DNA of 32,161 nucleotides. It comes from an uncultured Lachnospiraceae bacterium (GTDB lineage Bacteria > Bacillota > Clostridia > Lachnospirales > Lachnospiraceae). The position numbers and the translations under genes were made by a program. The stretch lies in the NCBI GenBank assembly GCA_910586095.1, contig CAJUHQ010000025.1, positions 1 through 32,161 of the forward strand. The letters are read 5' to 3'. Positions 16,044 through 23,602 of the stretch are shown here, one piece after another; positions within the stretch are counted from its first letter, which is position 1, and the number at the start of each line of letters is the position of its first letter. The notes below the pieces were generated by a model. That model was not told the DNA's origin. It ran no database searches and saw only the letters and a program-made list of their open reading frames with translations.

Positions 16044-16213
16044 TCAATCCAAAAGACTAATTGAAGGTTTAACTTCTCTTAGTCTTATTTCTTTTGCAAT
16101 CATCATCTGCCTTAGTGCTGATTGCTCTTGGCTTGTGGTAGCTGACGCATGATTTTGGTTTTGTTCCACAATCGAAAAAAGACTATGGCCTTTACCAATG
16201 CAATGCCTCCTGT
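16044..16213 (-). pseudogene. Possible relic of a methyl-accepting chemotaxis protein C-terminus
   Basis: A minus-strand frame of about 55 codons with stop at 16044-16046 contains SIVEQNQNHASATTSQEQSA, which resembles the conserved end of chemoreceptor signalling domains (V-x-x-N-x-x-x-A-x-A-x-x-S-x-E-x-x-A). The frame is closed upstream by a TAA at about 16213 and has no start with a ribosome binding site. It would be a decayed fragment. The likeness is from memory and the segment is short, so chance similarity remains possible. Confidence 0.3.
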
Positions 16214-16272
16214 GGACGCCATATTATTTTGCTATTAAATTATTAATTATCCCAGTTGTACAATTTCGGCTT

Positions 16273-16782
16273 CTACTTCTTATTACTATCAATCAAATCA
16301 GGAAAACACTCAGATATTTCACTTTTATTCCCATTCGCCCGCTTTTGCAAACGTTGAAAATATTCGTGTCGCAAAAGACGCAACAAAATAAGATCATAAT
16401 ATTGATCGTTATATTGATATCCTTGTTCTTGTATCCCTTCTAGTTTATACCCTGCTTTCTTGAAAAGTCCAATAGCAGGCTTATTAAAATTAGCAACTTT
16501 TACAGCAATTCTCTGATAAGACATCCTACTAAAAATATCATGTTCTAAAAGTTCCAAAGCTTCCAATCCATACCCTAATCTACGATTTTCTTCTGTGATA
16601 ATCACTTGGACCCTTGTATTATTCCACTTAGGATGAGCATGTACCATTCCAATAGAACCAATAACAGTCCTATACTCTTTATTGACAATCGTATACCATT
16701 GGTTTATAAAATCATCTATTTGTTCATATATTGGAACTGGATATAAAAGCAATTTCTTCGATTCTAGTTGTTGTGCTTTCAT
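16273..16782 (-). CDS. GNAT family N-acetyltransferase
   Basis: The 169-residue product is a Gcn5-related acetyltransferase that would transfer acetyl from acetyl-CoA to an amine. The acetyl-CoA loop is seen as EENRRLGYGLEALELLE (about residues 83-99), followed by RIAVKVANFNKPAIGLFKKAGYKLEG, the typical end of the fold in RimJ/RimL-like members. The ATG at 16782 overlaps the TGA of the ABC gene (ATGA), and AGGTGG lies four bases upstream, so the gene is translationally coupled to the exporter. The substrate is unknown. The coupling suggests it modifies the exported compound or protects the cell from it, but this is inference. The C-terminus is basic and Asn-rich. Confidence 0.88.
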   Translation of the reverse strand: MKAQQLESKKLLLYPVPIYEQIDDFINQWYTIVNKEYRTVIGSIGMVHAHPKWNNTRVQVIITEENRRLGYGLEALELLEHDIFSRMSYQRIAVKVANFNKPAIGLFKKAGYKLEGIQEQGYQYNDQYYDLILLRLLRHEYFQRLQKRANGNKSEISECFPDLIDSNKK

Positions 16783-18464
16783 GCGTCCACCTGTATAACT
16801 ACATCTGCTAGCTTGATACTGCTTGGACGATGAGCGATCATAAGAATAGTACATTCGCCTTTTAAAGCTCTTATTGCCTCTTGTACAAACACTTCAGACT
16901 CATTGTCGAGGGCTGAAGTCGCTTCGTCTAAAATCATAACAGACGCATTTCTAATAATTGCGCGTGCAATGGCTATACGCTGTTTTTCTCCTCCTGAAAG
17001 AGTATTTCCGCGCTCCCCTAATACTGTATCATATCCATCTGGTAACCTTGTAATAAAATCATGGGCATTTGCTGCTTTTGCCGCCGCAACAATTTCATCC
17101 TGTCCCACCCCTTGTCTGCCATAAGCAATATTTTCAGCGATGGTAGTCTCATATAAATATGCTTCCTGCGGAACATAAGCGATTTGTTCCCTAATCTCTT
17201 TGAGCGAAAGCGTTCTGTAATCCCTACCATTTATTGATATACTTCCCCTTTTTAGCGGATAAAAACCTAATAAAAGTTTAGCAAGCGTACTTTTTCCACA
17301 GCCAGACGCTCCCACAACAGCCACAAAACTTCCTTTCTGAATTTCAACAGAAAAATTTTCTAAGACTTTCCTATCCTCGTTATAAGCAAAACTGACATCT
17401 CGCATAGAAAGAATGATCTCTTTATGCTCTTGTGTTGTTTTGCTATCATTTTCTTTTTCAAATGCGAATTCCCATTGCATTGGCTCTTCTTCCAAATCAA
17501 GAAACTCAAAAATCTTTTCCGCATTAGCAATGCAATTCATCATCTGCGGCGTATACTGCCCTATCTCCAAAAATACATTGCGAAATACACCATATAATGT
17601 ATAGAGTGCTGTCAACTCTCCAAGACTGATCCTTTCTAGCGATACAAACCACACCCCAAGCCCCAAAAACGCCAGTGCGCCAATTAAATCAAACATGCAA
17701 TTAAGGCTCTCGAGTCCCGCAGATAATCGGTTTGTACCTTTCTGTATATAAAAATATTTTTTGCTGGCATCCTCATATTCTTTAGACAACTTTGAACCAA
17801 CTGGAAAGATTTTGATTAATTCCATACCCGACAAAATACTTGTCAATTTCTCAAGCATATCATTGTTTTTATCCGAAAGATGTCTACTTGCTGTTTTTAT
17901 AGGTCCTGCAAAAAAGCCATTCCCTATAAAAGTCAATAAACTAATCGCAACTAGACAAAGTGTAAGTTCCCAGCTAAAATAAAACATCGGAATAAGATAT
18001 ATCATTGCAGATATCAACGCAGAAAGTAGTCTGCGAAGTCTTGACGTATAAATATCCGAAGCCTTTTGTGTATCATAGACTAACTTAGACATAAAATCAC
18101 TACTATGATTCGCTTCATAATAGGACATTGGCAAACGCATTGCCTTTGAAAACACAAGTTTTTCTACTGTTCCAGCACCAGTTCTACCTTCAATATTATA
18201 GCGTATGATTCCAAAACGCCACAAAAACAGACCAATCACAAACACACCAAAATTTCCAAGTACTAGAAGCAAAATATTTTCTGTATTACCTGTCTGCGCC
18301 GCTGTAACAATATTTTTGACTAGATAAGAATTCGCAATCTTGCGTCCCGCATCTCCTATAGTAGAGAGTAAAATAGCGCCTAGATAAATAGGAAGTCTAT
18401 CTCCCATCAGCCCCATAAAGCGCATAAATGTTTTTAATTCAGCCTTTTGCATACAGTTCTGCAT
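16779..18464 (-). CDS. ABC exporter half-transporter (TM + ATPase), subunit 2
   Basis: The 561-residue product has six membrane helices in residues about 20-310 and an ATP-binding domain from about 350. Walker A is GASGCGKS (385-392), the signature is LSGGE (489-493), Walker B is VMILDEA (509-515), and the H-loop histidine is in IAHRPSSIK. It ends right after the H-loop, without the usual 20-40 extra residues. The family exports lipids, peptides or drugs from the cytoplasm, usually as a dimer. The start at 18464 has AGGGG five bases upstream and overlaps the upstream exporter gene by 26 bases; an in-frame ATG four codons later is possible. The overlap indicates a heterodimer with the upstream product. 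Confidence 0.92.
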   Translation of the reverse strand: MQNCMQKAELKTFMRFMGLMGDRLPIYLGAILLSTIGDAGRKIANSYLVKNIVTAAQTGNTENILLLVLGNFGVFVIGLFLWRFGIIRYNIEGRTGAGTVEKLVFSKAMRLPMSYYEANHSSDFMSKLVYDTQKASDIYTSRLRRLLSALISAMIYLIPMFYFSWELTLCLVAISLLTFIGNGFFAGPIKTASRHLSDKNNDMLEKLTSILSGMELIKIFPVGSKLSKEYEDASKKYFYIQKGTNRLSAGLESLNCMFDLIGALAFLGLGVWFVSLERISLGELTALYTLYGVFRNVFLEIGQYTPQMMNCIANAEKIFEFLDLEEEPMQWEFAFEKENDSKTTQEHKEIILSMRDVSFAYNEDRKVLENFSVEIQKGSFVAVVGASGCGKSTLAKLLLGFYPLKRGSISINGRDYRTLSLKEIREQIAYVPQEAYLYETTIAENIAYGRQGVGQDEIVAAAKAANAHDFITRLPDGYDTVLGERGNTLSGGEKQRIAIARAIIRNASVMILDEATSALDNESEVFVQEAIRALKGECTILMIAHRPSSIKLADVVIQVDA

Positions 18465-20142
18465 AAATCCCCTTTCTCTCCAAAAGCTCTTTATGATCCC
18501 CTGTTTCTACGATTGTGCCATCACCAACCACATAGATTCTTTTTACATTTTGTATAGTAGAAAGTCTGTGTGCAATAATGATTACTGTTCTTCCTACTGT
18601 GATTTTGTCAATAGCTTCCTGAATCTTTTGTTCTGCATCGATATCCACTGAAGCTGTTGGCTCATCTAAAAGAAGAATTGGAGCGTCCTTCAAAAATGCT
18701 CTTGCAATTGAAATTCGTTGTCGTTGTCCGCCCGACAAAAGCACACCGCGTTCGCCGACAATTGTTTCATATTGATTGGGAAGTTGCATGATAAATTCAT
18801 GGATGTTTGCATTTTTGCATGCTGTTATAACCTCCTCTTTTGTTGCATCTTCTTTTCCACAAGCTACATTTTGTTGGATTGTTCCTGGAAACAAAAATAC
18901 ATTTTGTGACACTTGTGAAAAGCAACTTCTTGCCGCCTCTAGATCCCACTCTTCAAAAGCATGCCCAAACAATTTATACTGACCACCATTTCTTTCATAA
19001 AAGCCACAAAGTAGTTTAAAAATTGTTGTCTTGCCCTCTCCAGACCCTCCCACAAAAGCAGTTTGCTCCCCTACTCCTATAGAAAAACTTACATTATGTA
19101 AAACGGAATGTCTGTTATCTTTTGCATAACTAAAATCGACATCCTGCCACTCGATAGCAGGAACCAGCTCATTATTTTTAGGAATTTCATAACTATTGCG
19201 CCCTGTCTGTTCTTCTTGTTGGTCATAAATTTCTTGTATCCTTTTTAATGAAACACAAACTTCACGTATTTCATTTGCACAGAAGACTATATCACCAACC
19301 GGCGTCAAAATTCTGCCAAGTATCACTGTAAAAGCAAGCATTTCTCCAACTGTGATCCTTCCTTGCCTTGTCTCATACAATGCAAAAAGATAACAACCTA
19401 TAACTGGAAGTGTAGTAATCACATTTTTTAGAACCCATCCAAGAGAAGATATCCGTGTACTCTTACATGCCTGCATAACCATATTGTTGATAATAGTATC
19501 TATCTTTTTCTTTTGTATCTCATAGAGGTTATAACTTCTCCCAACAATAATACCTTGAATGGCATCATATGCTTTCTCTGTGCGTTCATCCATATGGATT
19601 CGCAGCTTTTTGGTCAACTCTGCCAATTTCTTTGACAATCGATCTGCCACAATCAGCATGACTGGATAACTTGCAAACAATACCACAATCAACCGGACAT
19701 CCATCCAAATCAAATATATTGTAGCTGTCATGACTGTAATCACATTCATAATAAGTCCAGGAAGGATCTCTGCAAAAAATCTCCCCATTTCTGTCATATC
19801 CGAAATCAGTCTTGTGACAATACTTCCTGTACCTTTTTCATCAAAATAAGCAAACGGCAACTTTAACAAATGTTTTCCAAGCGATACGCGCACATCTTGT
19901 TGAACCATCGCGCTATAATGATCTCTACAAATACTCTTTGCATATGCAGCTATTGTTCCTATCAGAATCATCCAAAACAATGGCGTGATAAACGAAGAAA
20001 AGTATACCTGTTTGCCTAAAAGTATTTGATCTGTCGCTTCTGCAATAAGATCATTTCCTATAATGACTATTTCATTGAACCCAAATGAAAATAAAATGAA
20101 CAGCAACAGCATATACCCATTACGTATACTTGCTCTTACCAT
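18439..20142 (-). CDS. ABC exporter half-transporter (TM + ATPase), subunit 1
   Basis: The 567-residue product has six membrane helices (about residues 10-300) and an ATPase domain from about 330. Walker A is GGSGEGKT (365-372), the signature is LSGGQ (469-473), Walker B is ILLLDEP (489-495), and the H-loop is IIAHRLSTIQ. AAAGGAG precedes the ATG by six bases. With the overlapping downstream half-transporter it should form a heterodimeric exporter like BmrCD or LmrCD types. The cargo is unknown. The upstream gene, 77 bases away on the same strand, codes for a helix-turn-helix/PurM-like protein that may control it. Confidence 0.93.
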   Translation of the reverse strand: MVRASIRNGYMLLLFILFSFGFNEIVIIGNDLIAEATDQILLGKQVYFSSFITPLFWMILIGTIAAYAKSICRDHYSAMVQQDVRVSLGKHLLKLPFAYFDEKGTGSIVTRLISDMTEMGRFFAEILPGLIMNVITVMTATIYLIWMDVRLIVVLFASYPVMLIVADRLSKKLAELTKKLRIHMDERTEKAYDAIQGIIVGRSYNLYEIQKKKIDTIINNMVMQACKSTRISSLGWVLKNVITTLPVIGCYLFALYETRQGRITVGEMLAFTVILGRILTPVGDIVFCANEIREVCVSLKRIQEIYDQQEEQTGRNSYEIPKNNELVPAIEWQDVDFSYAKDNRHSVLHNVSFSIGVGEQTAFVGGSGEGKTTIFKLLCGFYERNGGQYKLFGHAFEEWDLEAARSCFSQVSQNVFLFPGTIQQNVACGKEDATKEEVITACKNANIHEFIMQLPNQYETIVGERGVLLSGGQRQRISIARAFLKDAPILLLDEPTASVDIDAEQKIQEAIDKITVGRTVIIIAHRLSTIQNVKRIYVVGDGTIVETGDHKELLERKGIYAELYAKG

Positions 20143-20181
20143 ACAAATCTCCTTTCCTTCTTATCCTTCACACTAACTCCC

Positions 20182-20206
20182 ATGCCGCAGCTTTTGCTGC
20201 AAGCGG
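20182..20206. repeat. Short GC-rich hairpin between the regulator and exporter genes
   Basis: gcagc-tttt-gctgc (20186-20199) forms a 5-bp hairpin, and the outer ccgc/gcgg bases can extend it imperfectly. It sits in the 77-base gap between the HTH-PurM gene and the exporter gene. There is no long T-run on the minus strand, so it probably attenuates or processes the transcript rather than fully ending it. Confidence 0.4.
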
Positions 20207-20219
20207 TTAGAAGTACTTT

Positions 20220-21464
20220 TTATTTTAACCAGACGCGCGCGTCAGGATGCTTCTCATCTTTTTCTATTGATCCTATAACATAACACGAATGATATTGTTG
20301 AATGAGCTGTACTGCCTCGTCACATTGTTCTTTTGGCACTACTAGTATCATACCAATCCCAAGAGCAAAATCTTCCAAAAAGCACTCTCTATCCATCATA
20401 TTTAGGTTATATACATACTGAAATAATGCAGGCATTGGTATTGATGAAAGCAAAATGCTTGCACCGAGTCCTTTAGGCATCGTATCATAGCATCTTCTGT
20501 TAAATAAAGATCTGTCCATTCTAAACATCCCATGTATAAGATGCTTCTTGCAAAGTTCACAGATCACATTCACATAACAATCATTTGGTTTCATTAGTTC
20601 ATCCATAAAAACATGCTGCTCATCAATCTTTGCATATGCGATATCTGGTCTTTTATCTAAGATTACTTTGATAAACGGATAACTTATAGAAGAAATACCT
20701 TCTGTATGCAGTCCAATTAGAATATCACCTTCTATAATATCCTTTCCTGTAATAATCTTCTCTTTGTCTGTCATTCCAATGATTGTAGCACCTATTTTAT
20801 AGTCATTCATATGGTAATTAACTGCCTGAGCTGACACCTCCATACCTGCAAATATAATCTCATTGTGTTCACAGGCTTCCTTAAAGGCTTCACCCATAAT
20901 TAAAATTTGTCCTCCGTCGTTGTTTCCACAAAGCATGTTTGCCTGTAAGAGCATCGGTTTTACTCCAAATCGTATCAAATTATTAGCAGCATTGGATACT
21001 AAATCCATACAAATCTCTCTGTCATACCCATTTTCCATTGCATAGTGCTCCTTTGATCCAGGAACATGATGAGCAAATACACATATTGGCTCCTTCATTC
21101 TATCAATGTCTGGTTTAAAAAATATGGGGGCCGCAGTTCTTACATGCAATAGTGCATTATCTTTGGTGATAAAATTGCACAATTGGTCCTTGATTATATG
21201 GAGTTTTCTGACATCTAGTCCCGCATCCATATAACTGATAACCTTTCTTTCTTCAGAGATTCCCTTTAACAGAAAATCAACTGTAGTCTCCAATGTCTGT
21301 GCAATATCATAGATTATATCTACAGATGGCAGACTGAGTCCTTGCTCCCATCTTGAAACTGCTTGATATGATACATTTAGCAAATCTGCAAGTTGTTTCT
21401 GTGTCATTCCTTTTAGTTTTCGCTGTGTTAAAATAGCCCTTCCAACCTTTTCTCTATCTAGCAT
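20220..21464 (-). CDS. XRE-type HTH domain fused to a PurM-like (AIR synthase) domain
   Basis: The 414-residue product starts with an XRE/Cro-type helix-turn-helix (about residues 9-62, with MTQKQLADLLNVSYQAVSRW). From residue 78 it follows the fold of PurM, the AIR synthase of purine synthesis: SYMDAGLDV, DLVSNAANNLIRFGVKPML, IFAGMEVSAQAVNY, then KIGATIIGMTDKEKIITGKDI, DILIGLHTEGISS and FALGIGMILVVP. The usual catalytic/ATP loop GTDGVGTK is replaced by HHVPGSK, so enzyme activity is doubtful. I infer a DNA-binding regulator whose PurM part senses a nucleotide or a related ligand. AGGAGA precedes the ATG. It has its own promoter and is upstream of the ABC exporter genes on the same strand. 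Confidence 0.88.
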   Translation of the reverse strand: MLDREKVGRAILTQRKLKGMTQKQLADLLNVSYQAVSRWEQGLSLPSVDIIYDIAQTLETTVDFLLKGISEERKVISYMDAGLDVRKLHIIKDQLCNFITKDNALLHVRTAAPIFFKPDIDRMKEPICVFAHHVPGSKEHYAMENGYDREICMDLVSNAANNLIRFGVKPMLLQANMLCGNNDGGQILIMGEAFKEACEHNEIIFAGMEVSAQAVNYHMNDYKIGATIIGMTDKEKIITGKDIIEGDILIGLHTEGISSISYPFIKVILDKRPDIAYAKIDEQHVFMDELMKPNDCYVNVICELCKKHLIHGMFRMDRSLFNRRCYDTMPKGLGASILLSSIPMPALFQYVYNLNMMDRECFLEDFALGIGMILVVPKEQCDEAVQLIQQYHSCYVIGSIEKDEKHPDARVWLK

Positions 21465-21528
21465 TGAGATTCTCCTATTTTTTCAGATTCTTTATCTTAT
21501 CAAATCATTTGCTCTGATTGTTAATGCG

Positions 21529-21557
21529 ATTCTATCATAGAATTAACAAATGGACAA
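21529..21557 (-). promoter_or_regulatory. Promoter of the HTH-PurM gene
   Basis: On the minus strand TTGTCC (21552-21557) is followed by a 17-nt spacer and TAGAAT (21529-21534), which has an upstream TG making an extended -10. Transcription would begin near 21522, giving a leader of about 58 nt. Confidence 0.65.
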
Positions 21558-21568
21558 ACAACGAGATA

Positions 21569-21584
21569 TTGAGTATTCACTCAA
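21569..21584. promoter_or_regulatory. Inverted repeat upstream of the HTH-PurM promoter
   Basis: ttgagt-attc-actcaa is a perfect 6-bp inverted repeat 12 bases upstream of the -35 box. It could be an operator, perhaps for autoregulation by the XRE domain. There is only one copy. Confidence 0.4.
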
Positions 21585-21616
21585 AACTCAATTGTAATGA
21601 TAGTCCATAAAAGCAA

Positions 21617-21835
21617 AATCGAGTAGGGAAACGATCTTCTCCCTACTCGCTGTGTAATTTGTGCGCCGCTTTAGCGGCTTATTTCTTTTGCATGGGTCTG
21701 TGCAATCGAGTAGGGAAGATTTCCCCTACTCGCCGCGCGACCCGTGCGCCGCTTTAGCGGCTTATTTCTTTTGCATGGGTCTGTACATAAAGAGGAGAGT
21801 TTTCACTCTCCTCTTATCATTTTCATATATGTCCT
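21617..21835. repeat. Tandem hairpin repeats (two copies plus a variant)
   Basis: Two copies of a module of about 85 bp lie head to tail. Each has a hairpin built on gagtaggg / ccctactc (21620-21649 and 21707-21732), then an identical 41-bp stretch (21661-21701 and 21744-21784) that contains the hairpin gccgctttagcggc followed by a T-rich tail. A third hairpin of different sequence (agaggagagt / actctcctct, 21790-21814) follows and overlaps the end of the truncated protease frame. Each hairpin resembles a terminator. Confidence 0.8.
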
Positions 21836-22051
21836 TTTGCAGTTTTTCAGACTACGAACATGAGTCCCATGCCCATTATCATCATAATATCCTCTTTTTC
21901 CAGATGTAAAATCTTTAAAGGCAGCTATCCTTCCTTTCAAATCGGGGTGATTAGCCACACCGCTGTCAAGAACTCCTACATAAACTCCTTTTCCTGTATA
22001 GGGTGATGTCTCAGGGCTATCACATCCTATCATTCTACGTACTCTATCCAT
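21803..22051 (-). pseudogene. Truncated subtilisin-like (S8) protease
   Basis: The 82-residue frame starts as a cytoplasmic-type subtilase: GKGVYVGVLDSGVANHPDL contains the catalytic Asp and DDNGHGTHV the catalytic His. Right after GTHV, where AG-I/V is expected, the sequence changes to unrelated RSLKNCKRTYMKMIRGE and stops. The Ser-containing half (over 200 residues) is missing, so it cannot be an active protease. A weak GGTGA site precedes the ATG. The break lies next to the tandem hairpin repeats, which suggests a deletion or rearrangement there. It could still be expressed as a short protein, but function is unlikely. Confidence 0.85.
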
Positions 22052-22169
22052 CTTTATTCACCATACAATTCATCATAACTTGATGTATTAATATATGACA
22101 AAATAGGATTTCGTGTACAAAAAAGTAGAATATTCGTTACAGTTTCGATTTGAACGAGTTTCCAAAATG

Positions 22170-23546
22170 CTATTCATTTCTAATAGCAGCTAATGGACTG
22201 AGGCGCATCGCGCGAAGTGATGGCAAAAATCCTGCAATCATACCAATTACAATGGCAAAAACTACAGCCAGAGGACTAAGCCACAATGGAATACGACAAA
22301 CAGCCCCTGTAATTCCCATTGAAGCTCCTGCATCACTAGAAACCATCAATGCATTAATACCTATTCCAAGCAGATAACTAAATCCTACTCCCACAACACC
22401 GCCAATAAAGCCAATAAAACCTGCCTCCATCAAAAACAATACCTGAATATTATGGATATTGCACCCTAACACTTTCATAACACCAATCTCTTTTGTCCGC
22501 TCATAGATAGACATCATCATCGTGTTGGTGATACTGATTGCCGCCACAAGCATAGCAACAGCACCAATCGCCCCCAATACAGCCTGTATCGTATTCATTG
22601 CATCCATCTGCTGCTGAATCCATTCTATTGAGCTATTTGCATCGTATCCCATATCTCTTAGATAGTTTGTGATATCGAGTACATTTTCCATATCATCCAC
22701 CTGAATAATCAGTTGTGAATAAAACAGTTCATTGTAGGGTTTGCCATTCTTTCGTGTAGGCTGTCCAGGAATGGCCTTTTTCTTAAAAATACGCTTAAGC
22801 TCCATCTTTAAGGCATCAATGTCACACAGAATGTTTTGACTGTTGTTATTTTCCCAAGTTCCTACCTCGCCCGCCATCACACCAGACGCCTTAATAATAT
22901 ACTTTTTGGGCTGCTTTGCGGGCGTTCCATCTTCATTGGTCCCACCGCCAGAAGACTGCCAGTAGGCATCTCTATCAAAAATAACAAAAATGGGATCATT
23001 CATCACATCAATATCTGGCACTTCATTATTTTCCCAAAAGGGAGAAACGCCTGTGCGCTCTATGTAGAAATTTACAAGCACATTATTGCCATAAAAAAAC
23101 TGCAATTCTGTCTGCGAATCTGGCAATTTGCCTTGCCCAATCGGGATATTCATTGTCTGAAGTTCTTCCTGTGTGACGCCGATTATATTTAACCATCCCA
23201 TATATTTGCCCACTTTGGCTATGGCCTCTGTCGTCAGCCGCGGATATACGCTCACGATGTGATCCATTGCAAGAAGTTCTTCAATCAATGTATCATTAAG
23301 TTGTTTTTCATCATCCTGGTTGCTGCTCGATGAATAGTATCCATTACTCGAATATACCATAATCTGTGTCATAGACGAATAACTCTGATAATTTTCTAGC
23401 ATGGACTCCTTTAGACCATTTCCAAGTGCCACCATAACCACAATGGACGTGATACCAATTACTACACCGAGAACTGTAAGGACTGTACGAAGCTTTCTTT
23501 TCCACAAGTTTGATATGCTCATAAGCAATAAGTCAAAAAATTTCAT
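22170..23546 (-). CDS. MacB/FtsX-type ABC transporter permease
   Basis: The 458-residue product has one N-terminal helix (about residues 20-42, with RTVLTVLGVVIGITSIVVM), a large extracellular MacB-PCD-like domain (about 45-335), and three C-terminal helices (about 336-360, 380-405 and 425-445). The ending SLRAMRLSPLAAIRNE is typical of the family. It is the third gene of an ABC operon after the ATPase and an exported protein. Such systems often extract or push substrates at the outer membrane face, or control peptide resistance in Gram-positives. GGGG lies about seven bases before the ATG, directly after a GC-rich hairpin. Confidence 0.92.
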   Translation of the reverse strand: MKFFDLLLMSISNLWKRKLRTVLTVLGVVIGITSIVVMVALGNGLKESMLENYQSYSSMTQIMVYSSNGYYSSSSNQDDEKQLNDTLIEELLAMDHIVSVYPRLTTEAIAKVGKYMGWLNIIGVTQEELQTMNIPIGQGKLPDSQTELQFFYGNNVLVNFYIERTGVSPFWENNEVPDIDVMNDPIFVIFDRDAYWQSSGGGTNEDGTPAKQPKKYIIKASGVMAGEVGTWENNNSQNILCDIDALKMELKRIFKKKAIPGQPTRKNGKPYNELFYSQLIIQVDDMENVLDITNYLRDMGYDANSSIEWIQQQMDAMNTIQAVLGAIGAVAMLVAAISITNTMMMSIYERTKEIGVMKVLGCNIHNIQVLFLMEAGFIGFIGGVVGVGFSYLLGIGINALMVSSDAGASMGITGAVCRIPLWLSPLAVVFAIVIGMIAGFLPSLRAMRLSPLAAIRNE

Positions 23547-23560
23547 GATTATACCCCTTT

Positions 23561-23575
23561 CCCGCCTTTAGCGGG
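23561..23575. promoter_or_regulatory. GC-rich hairpin at the ribosome binding site of the permease gene
   Basis: cccgc-cttta-gcggg forms a perfect 5-bp hairpin in the 56-base gap after the exported-protein gene. It ends three bases before the permease's ribosome binding site, so it could adjust how much permease is made. There is no T-run, so it is not a plain terminator. Confidence 0.4.
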
Positions 23576-23602
23576 CTGTCAGTTAAAATTTGACGTCACT
23601 TT

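Noticed and set aside
15973..16152. A 59-codon plus-strand frame starting MNKLAFLFIKYTRF
   Set aside because: There is no ribosome binding site, hairpins lie inside it, and it overlaps the chemoreceptor-like relic on the other strand.
21617..21835. A CRISPR-like array
   Set aside because: Only two full repeats are present, they contain hairpins with terminator-like tails, and there are no regular spacers or cas genes.
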